A stretch of 64,000 nt of DNA from Phenylobacterium sp. NIBR 498073 (lineage in GTDB: Bacteria > Pseudomonadota > Alphaproteobacteria > Caulobacterales > Caulobacteraceae), in NCBI RefSeq assembly GCF_027286305.1, contig NZ_CP114599.1:3038001-3102000 (forward strand), read 5' to 3'. The position numbers and the translations under genes were made by a program. Shown here in pieces: positions 1-8,590 of the stretch. The notes under the pieces were generated by a model. It had not been told where the DNA came from, did not search any database, and worked only from the letters and a program-made list of their open reading frames with translations. Positions within the stretch are counted from its first letter, which is position 1, and the number at the start of each line of letters is the position of its first letter.

Positions 1-2
1 AG

Positions 3-497
3 CGCCGCGTCGGCTTCCTCGGCTATGGCGAGCTGGCCAGCGTCGCCGCCAACCTGCTGGAATCCATCGGCTTTCAGACCTACGGCTGGAGCCGCCGGCT
101 CGGCGATCTCGACACCCTGCTGGCCACCAGCGACATCGTCGTCAACCTGCTGCCGCTGACCGACCGAACCCGCGGCATCCTCAGCGCCCCGGCCTTCGCG
201 CGCATGAAGCGGGGCGCGGCGATCATCAACCTGGCCCGCGGCGCCCACCTGGTCGAGGAGGATCTGATCGCCGCCCTCGACGCCGGCCAGCTGTCGCACG
301 CCGTGCTCGACGTCTTCGAGGCCGAGCCGCTGGAACGCAAGCACCCGTTCTGGTCACACCCGCAGATCACCGTCACCCCGCACGTGGCCGCGATCACCGA
401 CCCGGTCTCGGCCAGCGCCGTCATCGCCGCCAACATCGCCCGCTTCCGCGCCGGCCAGCCGCCCGAAGGCCTGGTCAACCGTAAGGCCGGGTATTGA
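3..497 (+). CDS. ghrA: D-2-hydroxyacid dehydrogenase (glyoxylate/hydroxypyruvate reductase A type), 5'-truncated by the window edge
   Basis: Only the C-terminal ~164 residues are present. The visible part opens inside the Rossmann NAD(P)-binding domain (RRVGFLGYGELA) and continues through the three catalytic landmarks of the D-2-hydroxyacid dehydrogenase family: the Arg in LARGAHLVEEDL, the Glu in DVFEAEPLERKHPFW and the His in TPHVAAIT. The short catalytic loop and the phrase ESIGFQTYGWSRR resemble GhrA-type enzymes, which reduce glyoxylate and hydroxypyruvate in the cytoplasm. The family call is firm. The exact substrate is inferred from resemblance, because the N-terminal half lies outside the window. 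Confidence 0.85.
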   Translation, partial: RRVGFLGYGELASVAANLLESIGFQTYGWSRRLGDLDTLLATSDIVVNLLPLTDRTRGILSAPAFARMKRGAAIINLARGAHLVEEDLIAALDAGQLSHAVLDVFEAEPLERKHPFWSHPQITVTPHVAAITDPVSASAVIAANIARFRAGQPPEGLVNRKAGY

Positions 498-537
498 GCT
501 CTCCTTCCTCCCCTGCGCAGCGGGGGAGGAAAATCAG

Positions 538-1008
538 CTACACCGGCAGCTCGGTCACCGACTTCACCTCCTCTAGCACCGCATAGGTCCGCGTCTCGCG
601 CACCCCCGGCATGGCCACCAGCACCTCGCCGAGGAACCGGCGATAGGCCTCCATGTGGCTGACCCGCGCCTTGATCAGATAGTCGAAGCCGCCGGCCACC
701 ATGTGGCACTCGAGGATTTCCGACGTCCTTTGTGCGGCCTGGGCGAACTCGCTGAAGGTGTCGCCGGTTGTGCGGTCGAGCTGCACCTCCACGAAGATCA
801 GGAGCGCACGGTCGATGGCCTTCGGATCGAGGATCGCCGCAAAGCCGGTGATCACTCCGCGCTCGCGCAGCCGCCGCACCCGGTCCGAGCAGGCCGACGG
901 CGACAGGTGGCATTGCTGGGCCAGGTCCAGGTTGCTGATCCGCCCGTCCCGCTGCAGCACCCGCAGCAGCCGCCGGTCGGTGTCATCGAGCTGCACGATT
1001 TCCGTCAC
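538..1008 (-). CDS. putR: Lrp/AsnC-family regulator, probable proline-responsive activator of putA
   Basis: This 156-residue protein has an N-terminal winged HTH (DDTDRRLLRVLQRDGRISNLDLA) and a C-terminal RAM/AsnC effector domain (MVAGGFDYLIKARV). The start is a GTG at 1008, preceded by AAAAGG; no in-frame ATG fits the usual family length of ~155 residues, although the frame stays open further upstream. It is divergent from putA with ~115 bp between start codons, the usual layout of PutR/PutA in alphaproteobacteria. There Lrp-type PutR switches on proline catabolism when proline is present. A strong inverted repeat lies in the shared gap. Regulation of putA is inferred from position and family. 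Confidence 0.9.
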   Translation of the reverse strand: MTEIVQLDDTDRRLLRVLQRDGRISNLDLAQQCHLSPSACSDRVRRLRERGVITGFAAILDPKAIDRALLIFVEVQLDRTTGDTFSEFAQAAQRTSEILECHMVAGGFDYLIKARVSHMEAYRRFLGEVLVAMPGVRETRTYAVLEEVKSVTELPV

Positions 1009-1030
1009 ACGGCACCTTTTGAAGATATTT

Positions 1031-1061
1031 GTCCGGTGGACGCCCCAAACGTCCGCCGGAC
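1031..1061. promoter_or_regulatory. Inverted repeat in the putR-putA divergent promoter region, likely PutR operator
   Basis: The arms GTCCGGTGGACG (1031-1042) and CGTCCGCCGGAC (1050-1061) are complementary at 11 of 12 positions and separated by a 7-bp spacer. This size and symmetry fit a dimeric Lrp/AsnC-type regulator. A further half-site-like GCCGGACG lies ~20 bp downstream towards putA. Protein binding is inferred, not shown. Confidence 0.6.
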
Positions 1062-1122
1062 ATTCGGCATCATACTCGATACGCCGGACGACAGGAAACA
1101 ACCCCGCGAAGGCCCCGCCGAC

Positions 1123-4100
1123 ATGACCTCCTGGACCGCCCTGGACGATCCCGCCGCCAAGTATCGCGACGAAACCGAAGCGGTGACCGCCCTGCTTGCC
1201 GCCCGGCCGCTGAGCGCCGACCAGCAGGTCGCCGTCCGCGCCCAGGCCGAGCACCTGGTCCGCACCGCCCGCAAGGCCGCCAACCGCCAGGGCGTGGTCG
1301 AGAGCTTCCTGCAGGAGTTCAGCCTCGGCACCCGCGAGGGCCTGGCCCTGATGTGCCTGGCAGAGGCGCTGCTGCGCACCCCCGACGCCGAGACCCGCGA
1401 CCGGCTGATCGCCGAGAAGATCGGCGGCGCCGACTGGGCCAGCCACCTCGGCCAATCCGAAAGCCTGTTCGTCAACGCCTCGACCTGGGGCCTGATGCTG
1501 ACCGGCCGGCTGGTCGAGGTCGACGAGGAGGCCCGCCGCGACCCGCCCGGCTTCCTGCGCCGCCTGGCCGAGCGGATCGGCGAGCCGGTCGTGCGCCGCG
1601 CCGTGGCCCAGGCGATCGGCATCATGGGCGAACAGTTCGTGCTCGGCCGCACCATCGAGGCGGCCCTCAAGCGCGCGGCCAAGGAAGGCCAGGTCTGCTC
1701 GTTCGACATGCTGGGCGAAGGCGCCCGCACCGCCGCCGACGCCGCCCGCTACGAGCAGGCCTACGCCGACGCCCTGGAGACGGTCGGCAAGCACGGCAAG
1801 GGCGCGGGTCCGGAGGCCGGCCACGGCGTCTCGGTCAAGCTCTCGGCGCTGTCGCCGCGCTATGAGGCGACGCACGAGGACCGGGTCTGGGCCGAGCTCT
1901 ATCCGCGCCTCAAGCGGCTGGCCCTGATCGCCGCGCGCCACGACATCAACTTCACCATCGACGCCGAGGAGGCTGACCGCCTGGTGATCTCGCTGAAGCT
2001 GCTCGAGCGGCTGGCCGGCGAGCCCGAACTCGGCGACTGGCGCGGCCTCGGCCTGGCGGTCCAGGCCTATCAGAAGCGCGGCGTCCTGGCTGTCGCCCGC
2101 GTCGCCGAAATCGCCCGCTCCAGCGGCCGCCGCCTGATGGTCCGCCTGGTCAAGGGCGCCTATTGGGACTCAGAGATCAAGCGCGCCCAGGTGAACGGCT
2201 GCCCCGACTATCCGGTCTATACGACAAAGGCCGCCACCGACCTCTCCTACCTGGTCTGCGCCCGCGCCCTGATCGAGGCCAGTCCGCACGTCTTCGCGCA
2301 GTTCGCGACCCACAACGCCCACACCCTGACGGCGGTCCACGCCATGGCCAAGGCGGCGGGGGTGAAGATCGAGTTCCAGCGCTTGCACGGCATGGGCGAG
2401 GCGCTCTACCGCGCCGCTGACGCCCTGCGCGAAGGCGCCGTGGTGCGCACCTACGCCCCCGTCGGCGGTCATGAGGACCTGCTGCCCTATCTGGTCCGCC
2501 GCCTGCTGGAGAACGGCGCCAACACCTCGTTCGTCCACGCCCTGCTCGACGAGGGCGTCCCGGCCGAGGACGTGGTCGTCGATCCGATCGTCGCGGTCGA
2601 GAAGGCCGGCGTCGGCCCGCATCCGAAGATCCCGCGTCCGGCCGACATCTACGGGGCCGAGCGCCGTAACTCCGCCGGCTTCGACCTCTCGATCCCCGAC
2701 GAGGCCGCCCGCCTGCAACACGCCGCCCGCGCCCTGCCCCAGCTCAGCGCCGGCCCGGCCGGCGGCGCCGCGCAGACCGTGTTCAGCCCCGCGCAGGCCG
2801 GCCTGCCCGTCGGCGAGGTCCGCGAGGCTTCGGTCGCCGAGATCGACGCCGCCTTCGCCACCGCCCGCCTCGCCCAGCCGGCCTGGGACGCCCTGGGGGG
2901 CTTCCGCCGCGCCGAGGTGCTGCGGGCCATGGGCGACGCGCTGGAGGCGAACGCCGAACGCCTGATCGGCATCTGCACGCGCGAGGCCGGCAAGACCCTG
3001 GCCGACGGTGTGGCCGAGGTCCGCGAGGCGGTCGACTTCTGCCGCTACTACGCCCACCTGGCCCAGACCAAGTTCGCCGGTCCTGAAGCCCTCAAGGGCC
3101 CGGTCGGCGAGACCAACAGCCTGGAGCTGCACGGCCGCGGCGTCTTCGTCTGCATCAGCCCGTGGAACTTCCCGCTGGCGATCTTCACCGGCCAGGTGGC
3201 CGCGGCCCTCGCCGCCGGCAACGCCGTGCTGGCCAAGCCGGCCGAACAGACCCCCCTGATCGCCGCCGCGGCCGTGGCCCTGTTCCACGACGCCGGCCTG
3301 CCGCCGGCCCTGCTGGCCCTGCTCCCCGGCCGCGGCGAGACGGTCGGCGCGGCCCTGACCGCCCATCCGGGCTGCGACGGCGTGGCCTTCACCGGCGGAA
3401 CCGACACCGCCCGCCGCATCAACCAGACCCTGGCCGCGCGGCCCGGCCCGATCATCCCGTTCATCGCCGAGACCGGCGGCCTCAACGGCATGTTCGTCGA
3501 CACCACGGCGCTCAAGGAACAGGTCGTCGACGACGTGGTGCTCTCGGCCTTCGGTTCGGCCGGCCAACGCTGCTCGGCCCTGCGTATCCTGTTCCTGCCG
3601 AACGACACCGCCGACCTGGTCATCGAGACCATCAAGGGCGCCATGGACGCCCTGGTGATCGGCGACCCGGCCGACCCGGCCGTCGACGTCGGCCCGGTGA
3701 TCGACGAGGAGGCCTGCGCCGCGCTCGCCGCACACCTGGCGCGGCTGGAGCGCGAGGCCAAGGTCCTGCACCGCCTGGAGGCCCCCGAGGGCGGGACCTT
3801 CTTCGGCCCCGTGCTCGCCGAGATCCCCTCGGCCAAGTTCCTCGAACGCGAGGTGTTCGGCCCGATCCTGCACGTCGTGCGCTACGAGCCCGCGCAGCTC
3901 GCCAGGGTCGCCGGCGAACTGGCCGGCCAGGGCTACGGCCTGACGCTCGGCGTTCACTCGCGGATCGACGCCTTCGCCCGCGAGGTGCGCGCCCTGGTCG
4001 CGGCCGGCAACGTCTATGTGAACCGCTCGATCATCGGGGCGGTGGTCGGCGTCCAACCGTTCGGCGGCGAGGGCCTGTCAGGCACCGGCCCGAAGGCCGG

Positions 4101-4200
4101 CGGACCCAATGCGCTGTCGCGCTACGCCACCGAGCGGGCGCTCAGCGTCAACATCACCGCCCAGGGCGGCGACCCCGCCCTGCTCAACCTCAGCCTCTAG
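1123..4200 (+). CDS. putA: Bifunctional proline dehydrogenase / L-glutamate-gamma-semialdehyde dehydrogenase PutA
   Basis: This 1025-residue enzyme oxidises proline to glutamate in two steps. The N-terminal ~480 residues form the FAD proline dehydrogenase barrel, with RLVKGAYWDSEIKRAQ and RLLENGANTSFVH as family signatures. The C-terminal half is an NAD-dependent aldehyde dehydrogenase, with SPWNFPLAIFTGQ, the Glu of ETGGLNGMFVD and the catalytic Cys of SAGQRCSALR. At ~1000 residues it is a short-type PutA without the DNA-binding RHH domain and C-terminal extension of the E. coli protein. That fits its control by a separate regulator, the Lrp-type gene next door. The frame stays open upstream; ATG 1123 is chosen because it begins the conserved protein and lies outside the operator. 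Confidence 0.97.
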   Translation: MTSWTALDDPAAKYRDETEAVTALLAARPLSADQQVAVRAQAEHLVRTARKAANRQGVVESFLQEFSLGTREGLALMCLAEALLRTPDAETRDRLIAEKIGGADWASHLGQSESLFVNASTWGLMLTGRLVEVDEEARRDPPGFLRRLAERIGEPVVRRAVAQAIGIMGEQFVLGRTIEAALKRAAKEGQVCSFDMLGEGARTAADAARYEQAYADALETVGKHGKGAGPEAGHGVSVKLSALSPRYEATHEDRVWAELYPRLKRLALIAARHDINFTIDAEEADRLVISLKLLERLAGEPELGDWRGLGLAVQAYQKRGVLAVARVAEIARSSGRRLMVRLVKGAYWDSEIKRAQVNGCPDYPVYTTKAATDLSYLVCARALIEASPHVFAQFATHNAHTLTAVHAMAKAAGVKIEFQRLHGMGEALYRAADALREGAVVRTYAPVGGHEDLLPYLVRRLLENGANTSFVHALLDEGVPAEDVVVDPIVAVEKAGVGPHPKIPRPADIYGAERRNSAGFDLSIPDEAARLQHAARALPQLSAGPAGGAAQTVFSPAQAGLPVGEVREASVAEIDAAFATARLAQPAWDALGGFRRAEVLRAMGDALEANAERLIGICTREAGKTLADGVAEVREAVDFCRYYAHLAQTKFAGPEALKGPVGETNSLELHGRGVFVCISPWNFPLAIFTGQVAAALAAGNAVLAKPAEQTPLIAAAAVALFHDAGLPPALLALLPGRGETVGAALTAHPGCDGVAFTGGTDTARRINQTLAARPGPIIPFIAETGGLNGMFVDTTALKEQVVDDVVLSAFGSAGQRCSALRILFLPNDTADLVIETIKGAMDALVIGDPADPAVDVGPVIDEEACAALAAHLARLEREAKVLHRLEAPEGGTFFGPVLAEIPSAKFLEREVFGPILHVVRYEPAQLARVAGELAGQGYGLTLGVHSRIDAFAREVRALVAAGNVYVNRSIIGAVVGVQPFGGEGLSGTGPKAGGPNALSRYATERALSVNITAQGGDPALLNLSL

Positions 4201-4224
4201 CGGCGGCAGCCGCCTGAAACGAAG

Positions 4225-4254
4225 AAGCCCGGGGCTTACGCCCCGGGCTTTTTT
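4225..4254 (+). terminator. Rho-independent terminator of putA
   Basis: A 10-bp perfect stem (AGCCCGGGGC / GCCCCGGGCT) with a TTAC loop is followed by a run of T, starting 25 bp after the putA stop. Confidence 0.9.
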
Positions 4255-4266
4255 CGTGTCCTGCGA

Positions 4267-4343
4267 TGGTACCGCCTCCCCGGTTCGAACGGGGGACCTC
4301 TAGAGCCACAATCTAGCGCTCTAACCAACTGAGCTAAGGCGGC
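4267..4343 (-). tRNA. tRNA-His (GTG)
   Basis: The minus strand folds as a full cloverleaf with anticodon GTG in the loop TTGTGGC between stems CTAGA and TCTAG, and a T-arm GTTCGAA. CCA is encoded. The acceptor stem begins G1:U72, the base before it is C, and the discriminator is A73. The G-1 that marks most histidine tRNAs is therefore not encoded. Loss of G-1 with A73 is known in several alphaproteobacteria including Caulobacter. Confidence 0.97.
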
Positions 4344-4450
4344 GCATCGCGGAGCGGCCCTTCTAGTCGCACCCGGGCGCGCGATCAAGGGCTCCAGCCT
4401 GCGGCCATGCGTTCTCCCCGAAAGAATTTCGCAAGTCCGCCTGCAGGCAA

Positions 4451-4481
4451 AGAAAAAGCCCCGGAGCCGAAGCTCCGGGGC
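4451..4481 (-). terminator. Rho-independent terminator of the exbB-exbD-tonB operon
   Basis: The 10-bp perfect stem GCCCCGGAGC / GCTCCGGGGC with a 4-base loop is followed on the minus strand by TTTTTCTTT. It starts 26 bp after the tonB stop. Confidence 0.9.
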
Positions 4482-4507
4482 CTGATCTTAGGCGTATCCG
4501 AGAGGGC

Positions 4508-5212
4508 TTAGCCCTTCGGCAGGTTGAAGCGGATCGGGATCCGCACGCTGCCGCCTTCGACGGGCGCGCCGTCTTGGGTCTTCGGACGCATCCGGAAGAG
4601 CTTGCTCATCCGGAGGGCCGCTTCACCGAAGCCCATGTCGGCAGGCTCTTCAGACTGCACGTCACAGGACTCGAGCGTCCCCTTAGCCGTAACCGAGCAA
4701 CTGATCGTCGCACGGCCTTCCACGTTCATCCGCATCGCACGGTCCGGATAGTACCGGGCGATATCCTCGCCCGACGGGCGACGAGCCCAGTCCGGGTTCG
4801 TGATGACCGACGGACGCGGCGGGGCCGGCGGGGCGGCCTTCGGCGGTTCCGGGGTCTCGATCCGCTTCTCGACCGGCGGAACCGGCAGAGGGGGGATCTG
4901 CGGAATGTCAGCCGGCACGTTCACCGGAGGCCGCGGTTGCAGCTTCGGCGGAGGCGGCGGCGGAGTGTTCGGCGGCGGCGGCGGGGGCGGCGGCGGCGGC
5001 GGCGGAGCGGGCTTAATGATAGCCACGTCCGTGACGTCGTCGGTGTACTCCCGATACTTCGGCTCGAACTTATTCTTATACAGATAGTAACCGAGAACAG
5101 CGTGGACGATGATCGAGCCAACGATGGCCGCGGTCACTGCCGGGTTACGCTTCTTCTTCGGCGCGTCGAAGACACTGCGATGTTCGTGGGTAGTGTCGGT
5201 GGTTTCAGCCAT
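4508..5212 (-). CDS. tonB: Energy transducer TonB
   Basis: This 234-residue protein would span the periplasm and carry proton-motive energy to outer-membrane TonB-dependent receptors. A cytoplasmic tail (rich in K/R around residue 20) leads into one membrane anchor (TAAIVGSIIVHAVLGYYLY, ~residues 28-46). A long proline tract follows, including an uninterrupted run of more than ten prolines near residue 75. The C-terminal TonB domain (~residues 150-234) includes YYPDRAMRMNVEGRATISC. It is the last gene of a minus-strand operon, 13 bp after exbD and just before a terminator. The TonB receptor at 54-57 kb is a plausible client. Confidence 0.95.
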   Translation of the reverse strand: MAETTDTTHEHRSVFDAPKKKRNPAVTAAIVGSIIVHAVLGYYLYKNKFEPKYREYTDDVTDVAIIKPAPPPPPPPPPPPPNTPPPPPPKLQPRPPVNVPADIPQIPPLPVPPVEKRIETPEPPKAAPPAPPRPSVITNPDWARRPSGEDIARYYPDRAMRMNVEGRATISCSVTAKGTLESCDVQSEEPADMGFGEAALRMSKLFRMRPKTQDGAPVEGGSVRIPIRFNLPKG

Positions 5213-5225
5213 TCGTCACCCCCTT

Positions 5226-5657
5226 CTAGTTCTTATCTTCGCCGATCAGGGCCACGCTGTAGAAACCGTTGTCCTGAAGCATGTTCATCACACCCATGAA
5301 GTCCCCGTAGAGGACGTCCTTGTCGGCGCGGATGAAGATGCGTTCCTTCTCCGGATTACGTTGCCCGATCGTGCTGCGCAGAGTGTCTCCGATATCCGCC
5401 AGCTCAACAGGCGTGTCGCCGATGTAAATCGAGCCGCCAGCCTGAAGACTGATGTAGACGGGTTTCGGAGGGTTCGTAGAAGGTTTGGCGACCGCGGGCG
5501 GAAGATTGACTTTCACAGTCACGGCGGCCATGGGCGCCGCGACCATGAAGATGATCAGGAGGACCAACATAACGTCCACGAAGGGCGTCACGTTGATTTC
5601 GCTGTTCGCCTCGACCGAGTACTTGCCACCCCCAGAACCTGAGAGTTTGGCTCCCAT
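5226..5657 (-). CDS. exbD: Biopolymer transport protein ExbD
   Basis: This 143-residue inner-membrane protein has a short cytoplasmic N-terminus, one membrane helix and a periplasmic domain. The helix carries the conserved proton-path aspartate in INVTPFVDVMLVLLIIFMV (Asp ~28). The Pro-rich linker KPSTNPPKPVYISL follows. It lies between exbB (5 bp gap) and tonB (13 bp gap), so the three are almost certainly one transcript. In the ExbB-ExbD motor, proton flow past this aspartate energises TonB. Confidence 0.96.
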   Translation of the reverse strand: MGAKLSGSGGGKYSVEANSEINVTPFVDVMLVLLIIFMVAAPMAAVTVKVNLPPAVAKPSTNPPKPVYISLQAGGSIYIGDTPVELADIGDTLRSTIGQRNPEKERIFIRADKDVLYGDFMGVMNMLQDNGFYSVALIGEDKN

Positions 5658-5662
5658 GTGGG

Positions 5663-6586
5663 TTACGCCCCTTTGTCGAGCTGCCGGGAAATGGCGTTCA
5701 TCAGTTCAGCAACGAAGCCTTCCGTACGCGCGCCGAAAGCCGAGATGCGGGTCTGGAAGTAGTTGTAGAAGATAACCGCCGGGATAGCGGCGAACAGACC
5801 AATGCCGGTGGCGAGCAGCGCTTCGGCGATGCCGGGGGCGACGACGGCCAGGTTGGTGGTGTTGGTGTTCGCGATGCCGATGAAGGAGTTCATGATCCCG
5901 TAAACGGTACCGAACAGACCGATGAACGGACCCGACGAACCGACCGAGGCCAGGAACTGCATGCCGCCCGAGAGGCGCTTGGCCATCAGGGCTTGCACCG
6001 CGCCGACCGCGGCTTCAGCCCGGTGCAGCGTGGTTTCGCGGTGGGCGCCCGACACGGCCAGGCCGGCTTGACGCGACAGTTCGACTTCTTGGGTCGCCGC
6101 AGCGGTCATGTCCGCCAGCGGGTTGCCTTCGTACTCGTCCGACATCGCGATGCGGTTCATCTCGGTGACCGACTTGGCGCCGCGGAAGGCTTCGATGAAG
6201 CGGTCCGAGGTGCGGTTCAGCGAGCCGAACTCGAGCAGCTTGGTGACCAGCAGGGTCCAGGAGAGGATCGAGGACAGCACCAGGCCGATCATCACGACCT
6301 TAACGACCGGGTCGGCGTCCATGAACATCTGCATGACGGTCAGCTTGCCGGCATGTTCGATGGTGGCCGGAGCTTCGTCGGCGGCGGGGGCGGCGGCGTC
6401 AGCGGCCGGGGCAGCGGCGGCGTCAGCGGCCGGAGCGGCGGCGGCGTCAGCAGCCGGGGCGGCTGCGGCGTCAGCGGCCGGAGCAGCCGGAGCGGCCGCG
6501 TCCTGCGCGAACGCCGGCGCGCTCGCCATCAGCGCGACGGCGCCGATGAGAGCGATGAAAGGGGTCTTTCGTTTATTGTCGAGCAT
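5663..6586 (-). CDS. exbB: ExbB/TolQ-family proton channel protein with Ala/Pro-rich periplasmic extension
   Basis: This 307-residue protein is the first gene of the operon. It begins with a signal peptide (LIGAVALMASAPAFA, ~residues 13-27). A ~55-residue low-complexity segment of repeated APAADAAA units follows, and then the ExbB/MotA/TolQ core with three membrane helices (first ~90-115, last two ~215-285). The signal peptide plus extension is common in alphaproteobacterial ExbB proteins. The start ATG is at 6586 with AGGAAC upstream. The repeat-rich stretch could vary in length between strains. No clear metal-regulator box was found upstream. Confidence 0.93.
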   Translation of the reverse strand: MLDNKRKTPFIALIGAVALMASAPAFAQDAAAPAAPAADAAAAPAADAAAAPAADAAAAPAADAAAPAADEAPATIEHAGKLTVMQMFMDADPVVKVVMIGLVLSSILSWTLLVTKLLEFGSLNRTSDRFIEAFRGAKSVTEMNRIAMSDEYEGNPLADMTAAATQEVELSRQAGLAVSGAHRETTLHRAEAAVGAVQALMAKRLSGGMQFLASVGSSGPFIGLFGTVYGIMNSFIGIANTNTTNLAVVAPGIAEALLATGIGLFAAIPAVIFYNYFQTRISAFGARTEGFVAELMNAISRQLDKGA

Positions 6587-7429
6587 CTGTCGCCAGTTCC
6601 TGATTGGTCTAGCACGTTTGGACCGAAGGGTCGTCGCGCGAGAGCGTCTCCCACCCTAACTAAATAGCCCGTCGCCTCGTCTGGTCGCCCAGCCGAAGCG
6701 CGAGAGCCGCTTCGCTGCGCCCGACCCTGGCGCCGTCTTCCACCTGCGTGAAACCGGGCGTTCGGATACGGGAGCGAAATCGAGCTTCCCGAGGGGAACC
6801 CGAAATCTTACCGCAATGTTAGACGTGCGGCAGGGGTCCTTTGGCAACCCCTATTCCAAGCGTCAAGAGGCCATGCAGAGGGGTGCGACCCCAAGAAGTC
6901 TGGGGGGAGACGCGCATTGCTGCGGCGCACAACGGCCCAGCCAAGTAAAGCGCTGAGATTTTCCATTTTTGGCGGCGATTTTATGCTGCGATGCAGCAAC
7001 CGTCGCGGAACGCTGATCTTAAAATAACGGCTGGCAGCCCGCCCTTTCGGCGCCGGCCAGCCCGAAATTCAGTCATCGAACTGTCGCGCCGGGGACATGA
7101 GAGTCCGAGCCTCCCGAGTCAACCAACGTTCGGCAATTGCAGACCAAAGTCGCGGGGGGCGTGTCCCCGGCGCCATGGCTGGGCCGCGCGGGCTCCGATC
7201 GCCTCGAAGGGCGAAATCGCCCCCATAACCGCCGCGACTGACCCATTGCGGAAAAGGAAACCGCGTTTGCGGACGCCAAATCGGAAAATTTCCGATCGAA
7301 ACCGCTTCGCGGGCGGCCTTTCCGACGTCCCACCGCAAAGCGTCGAGAATCGAACGGGGACCGGATCGCCCCGTGCCGGTGATCGTCCGGCGCTGGTCGA
7401 CGACGCATGGTTGGGGCACAGTCGCAGCG
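6587..7429. other. 843-bp stretch without a convincing gene
   Basis: Short open frames here are either antisense or lack coding character and family features. The left end should hold the exbB promoter (minus strand). Two CTGC-type palindromes are visible: TGCTGCGATGCAGCA (6984-6998) and TTGCTGCGGCGCACAA (6917-6932). They resemble PhaR-type sites found upstream of phasin genes, but no phasin gene is seen next to them. An AT-richer patch lies between them at 6956-6985. Confidence 0.5.
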
Positions 7430-7939
7430 ATGAGCTCCGACGCCGACGCCGACCGCAAGGCCTCGTTCGCCCCCGTGGCCGACGCCCGCACCCGCCTGCT
7501 GGTGCTCGGCAGTCTGCCGGGCGAGAAGTCGCTGGCCGCGGCTCAATACTACGCCAACCCGCAGAACCAGTTCTGGCGTCTGATGCAGGCGGTGACCGGC
7601 GCCCCGCTGCTCTCCCTGCCCTATGGCGAGCGGCTGGAGATGCTGCTGGCCGCCGGCGTCGGTCTCTGGGACGTGGTCGGCTCGGCCGTCCGCCCCGGCA
7701 GCCTCGACACGGCGATCCGCGATCACCAGCCCAACGCCCTGCCCGAGCTCTGCGAGCGCCTGCCCGCCCTGCGGGCGGTCGCCTTCAACGGCGGGGCGTC
7801 GGCCAAGCTCGGCCGGAAGATCCTGGCGGGCCGCCGCGACCTGGCCCTAATCCCCCTGCCTTCCAGCAGCCCCGCCCACACGCTCCGGTTCGCGCGCAAG
7901 CTGGAGTCGTGGGGACCGCTGGCGGCTTATCTCGACTAA
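7430..7939 (+). CDS. UDG-superfamily DNA glycosylase (family 6, hypoxanthine/deoxyinosine glycosylase type)
   Basis: This 169-residue protein has the two landmarks of the uracil-DNA glycosylase superfamily as found in the hypoxanthine glycosylase branch: LVLGSLPGEKSLAAAQYYAN, with PQNQFW following (catalytic loop), and the DNA-intercalating loop LPSSSPAH near residue 145. Members remove deaminated adenine (hypoxanthine) and start base-excision repair. The start is set at ATG 7430 because family homology begins ~20 residues later. An in-frame ATG at 7373 exists but would add an unrelated-looking leader. It stands alone on the plus strand. Confidence 0.85.
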   Translation: MSSDADADRKASFAPVADARTRLLVLGSLPGEKSLAAAQYYANPQNQFWRLMQAVTGAPLLSLPYGERLEMLLAAGVGLWDVVGSAVRPGSLDTAIRDHQPNALPELCERLPALRAVAFNGGASAKLGRKILAGRRDLALIPLPSSSPAHTLRFARKLESWGPLAAYLD

Positions 7940-7956
7940 AGCGGCCGAGCCAAACC

Positions 7957-8583
7957 TCAGCCCGCCGCGGCCTCGAACTCCGCGACGGCCGTATCGCAGA
8001 CGAAGGACGAGCCGCCGAGGCGAACCAACAGCCGGCTCTCAACATCACGCATCGTGTGAACGACGCTGAACCGCACGCCTTGCCGCTCCAGCTCGGCGCA
8101 GAGCAGCGCCCGCACGCATTCCGGTCCGCTCCCCAGCATGAATCCAGGCGCTTGCGTGATCGCGGTGAAGCGCGAGATTTCCGCCGCGCCGTTCAGGAAG
8201 TCCGCGGGCGTATAGAATGCTCCCTCGCGCGCCAGGAAATCGTGCAGGCTGGCATAGATCGCCATTGGGTCGGGAAGCGCCGCCGAACAGTAGATGGACC
8301 AGTCCGCGGGCTGCGCCCACGCCACGTCCGTGATCGGCCGGATCGCGAAGTCCTCAAGCGCCTCGTCGTCGTCCATGACGCCCGGCCGCAGCGTCCCGTC
8401 CGCAACGCCGCCGAACACGAACCTGATTGCGCCGTCCGCTCGGCGATCAGCGTACGCCTGCTCCCACCAGCGGTAGCCGGTCAGGCTCAGGACCAGTTCG
8501 CTCCCGGCCCACGTGACGGCGCTGATCCGGGTGGGATGGACAATCTCCCGATCCGCCAGCAGGTCGAGCAGGTCTATCCGCAA
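7957..8583 (-). CDS. Hypothetical protein in operon with rpiB
   Basis: I do not recognise a family for this 208-residue soluble protein. It has no signal peptide, membrane segment or cysteine motif. The composition is acidic and the coding character is normal for the window. Its ATG at 8583 lies 7 bp after the rpiB stop, so it is very likely co-transcribed with rpiB. The central part (ADWSIYCSAALPDPMAIYASL) and the C-terminal part look like an ordinary alpha/beta fold. No function is proposed. Confidence 0.7.
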   Translation of the reverse strand: MRIDLLDLLADREIVHPTRISAVTWAGSELVLSLTGYRWWEQAYADRRADGAIRFVFGGVADGTLRPGVMDDDEALEDFAIRPITDVAWAQPADWSIYCSAALPDPMAIYASLHDFLAREGAFYTPADFLNGAAEISRFTAITQAPGFMLGSGPECVRALLCAELERQGVRFSVVHTMRDVESRLLVRLGGSSFVCDTAVAEFEAAAG

Positions 8584-8590
8584 CCGGCGC

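Noticed and set aside
1009..1941. Upstream extension of the Lrp-type regulator into a 467-residue protein
   Set aside because: The added part is antisense to putA. The Lrp fold starts at the GTG at 1008 with a ribosome-binding site.
2170..4056. A 628-residue minus-strand frame inside putA
   Set aside because: Antisense shadow of putA with an unnatural Gly/Gln/Arg-rich composition and no recognisable domain.
6357..6510. Tandem repeat at the start of exbB as a phase-variable or regulatory repeat
   Set aside because: The repeat is in frame and encodes the APAADAAA extension. Unit changes would alter length only, so it is treated as a protein repeat.
6656..6999. Two 63-residue minus-strand frames in the gap before the DNA glycosylase gene
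   Set aside because: They overlap each other, lack ribosome-binding sites, and show no domain or codon pattern.
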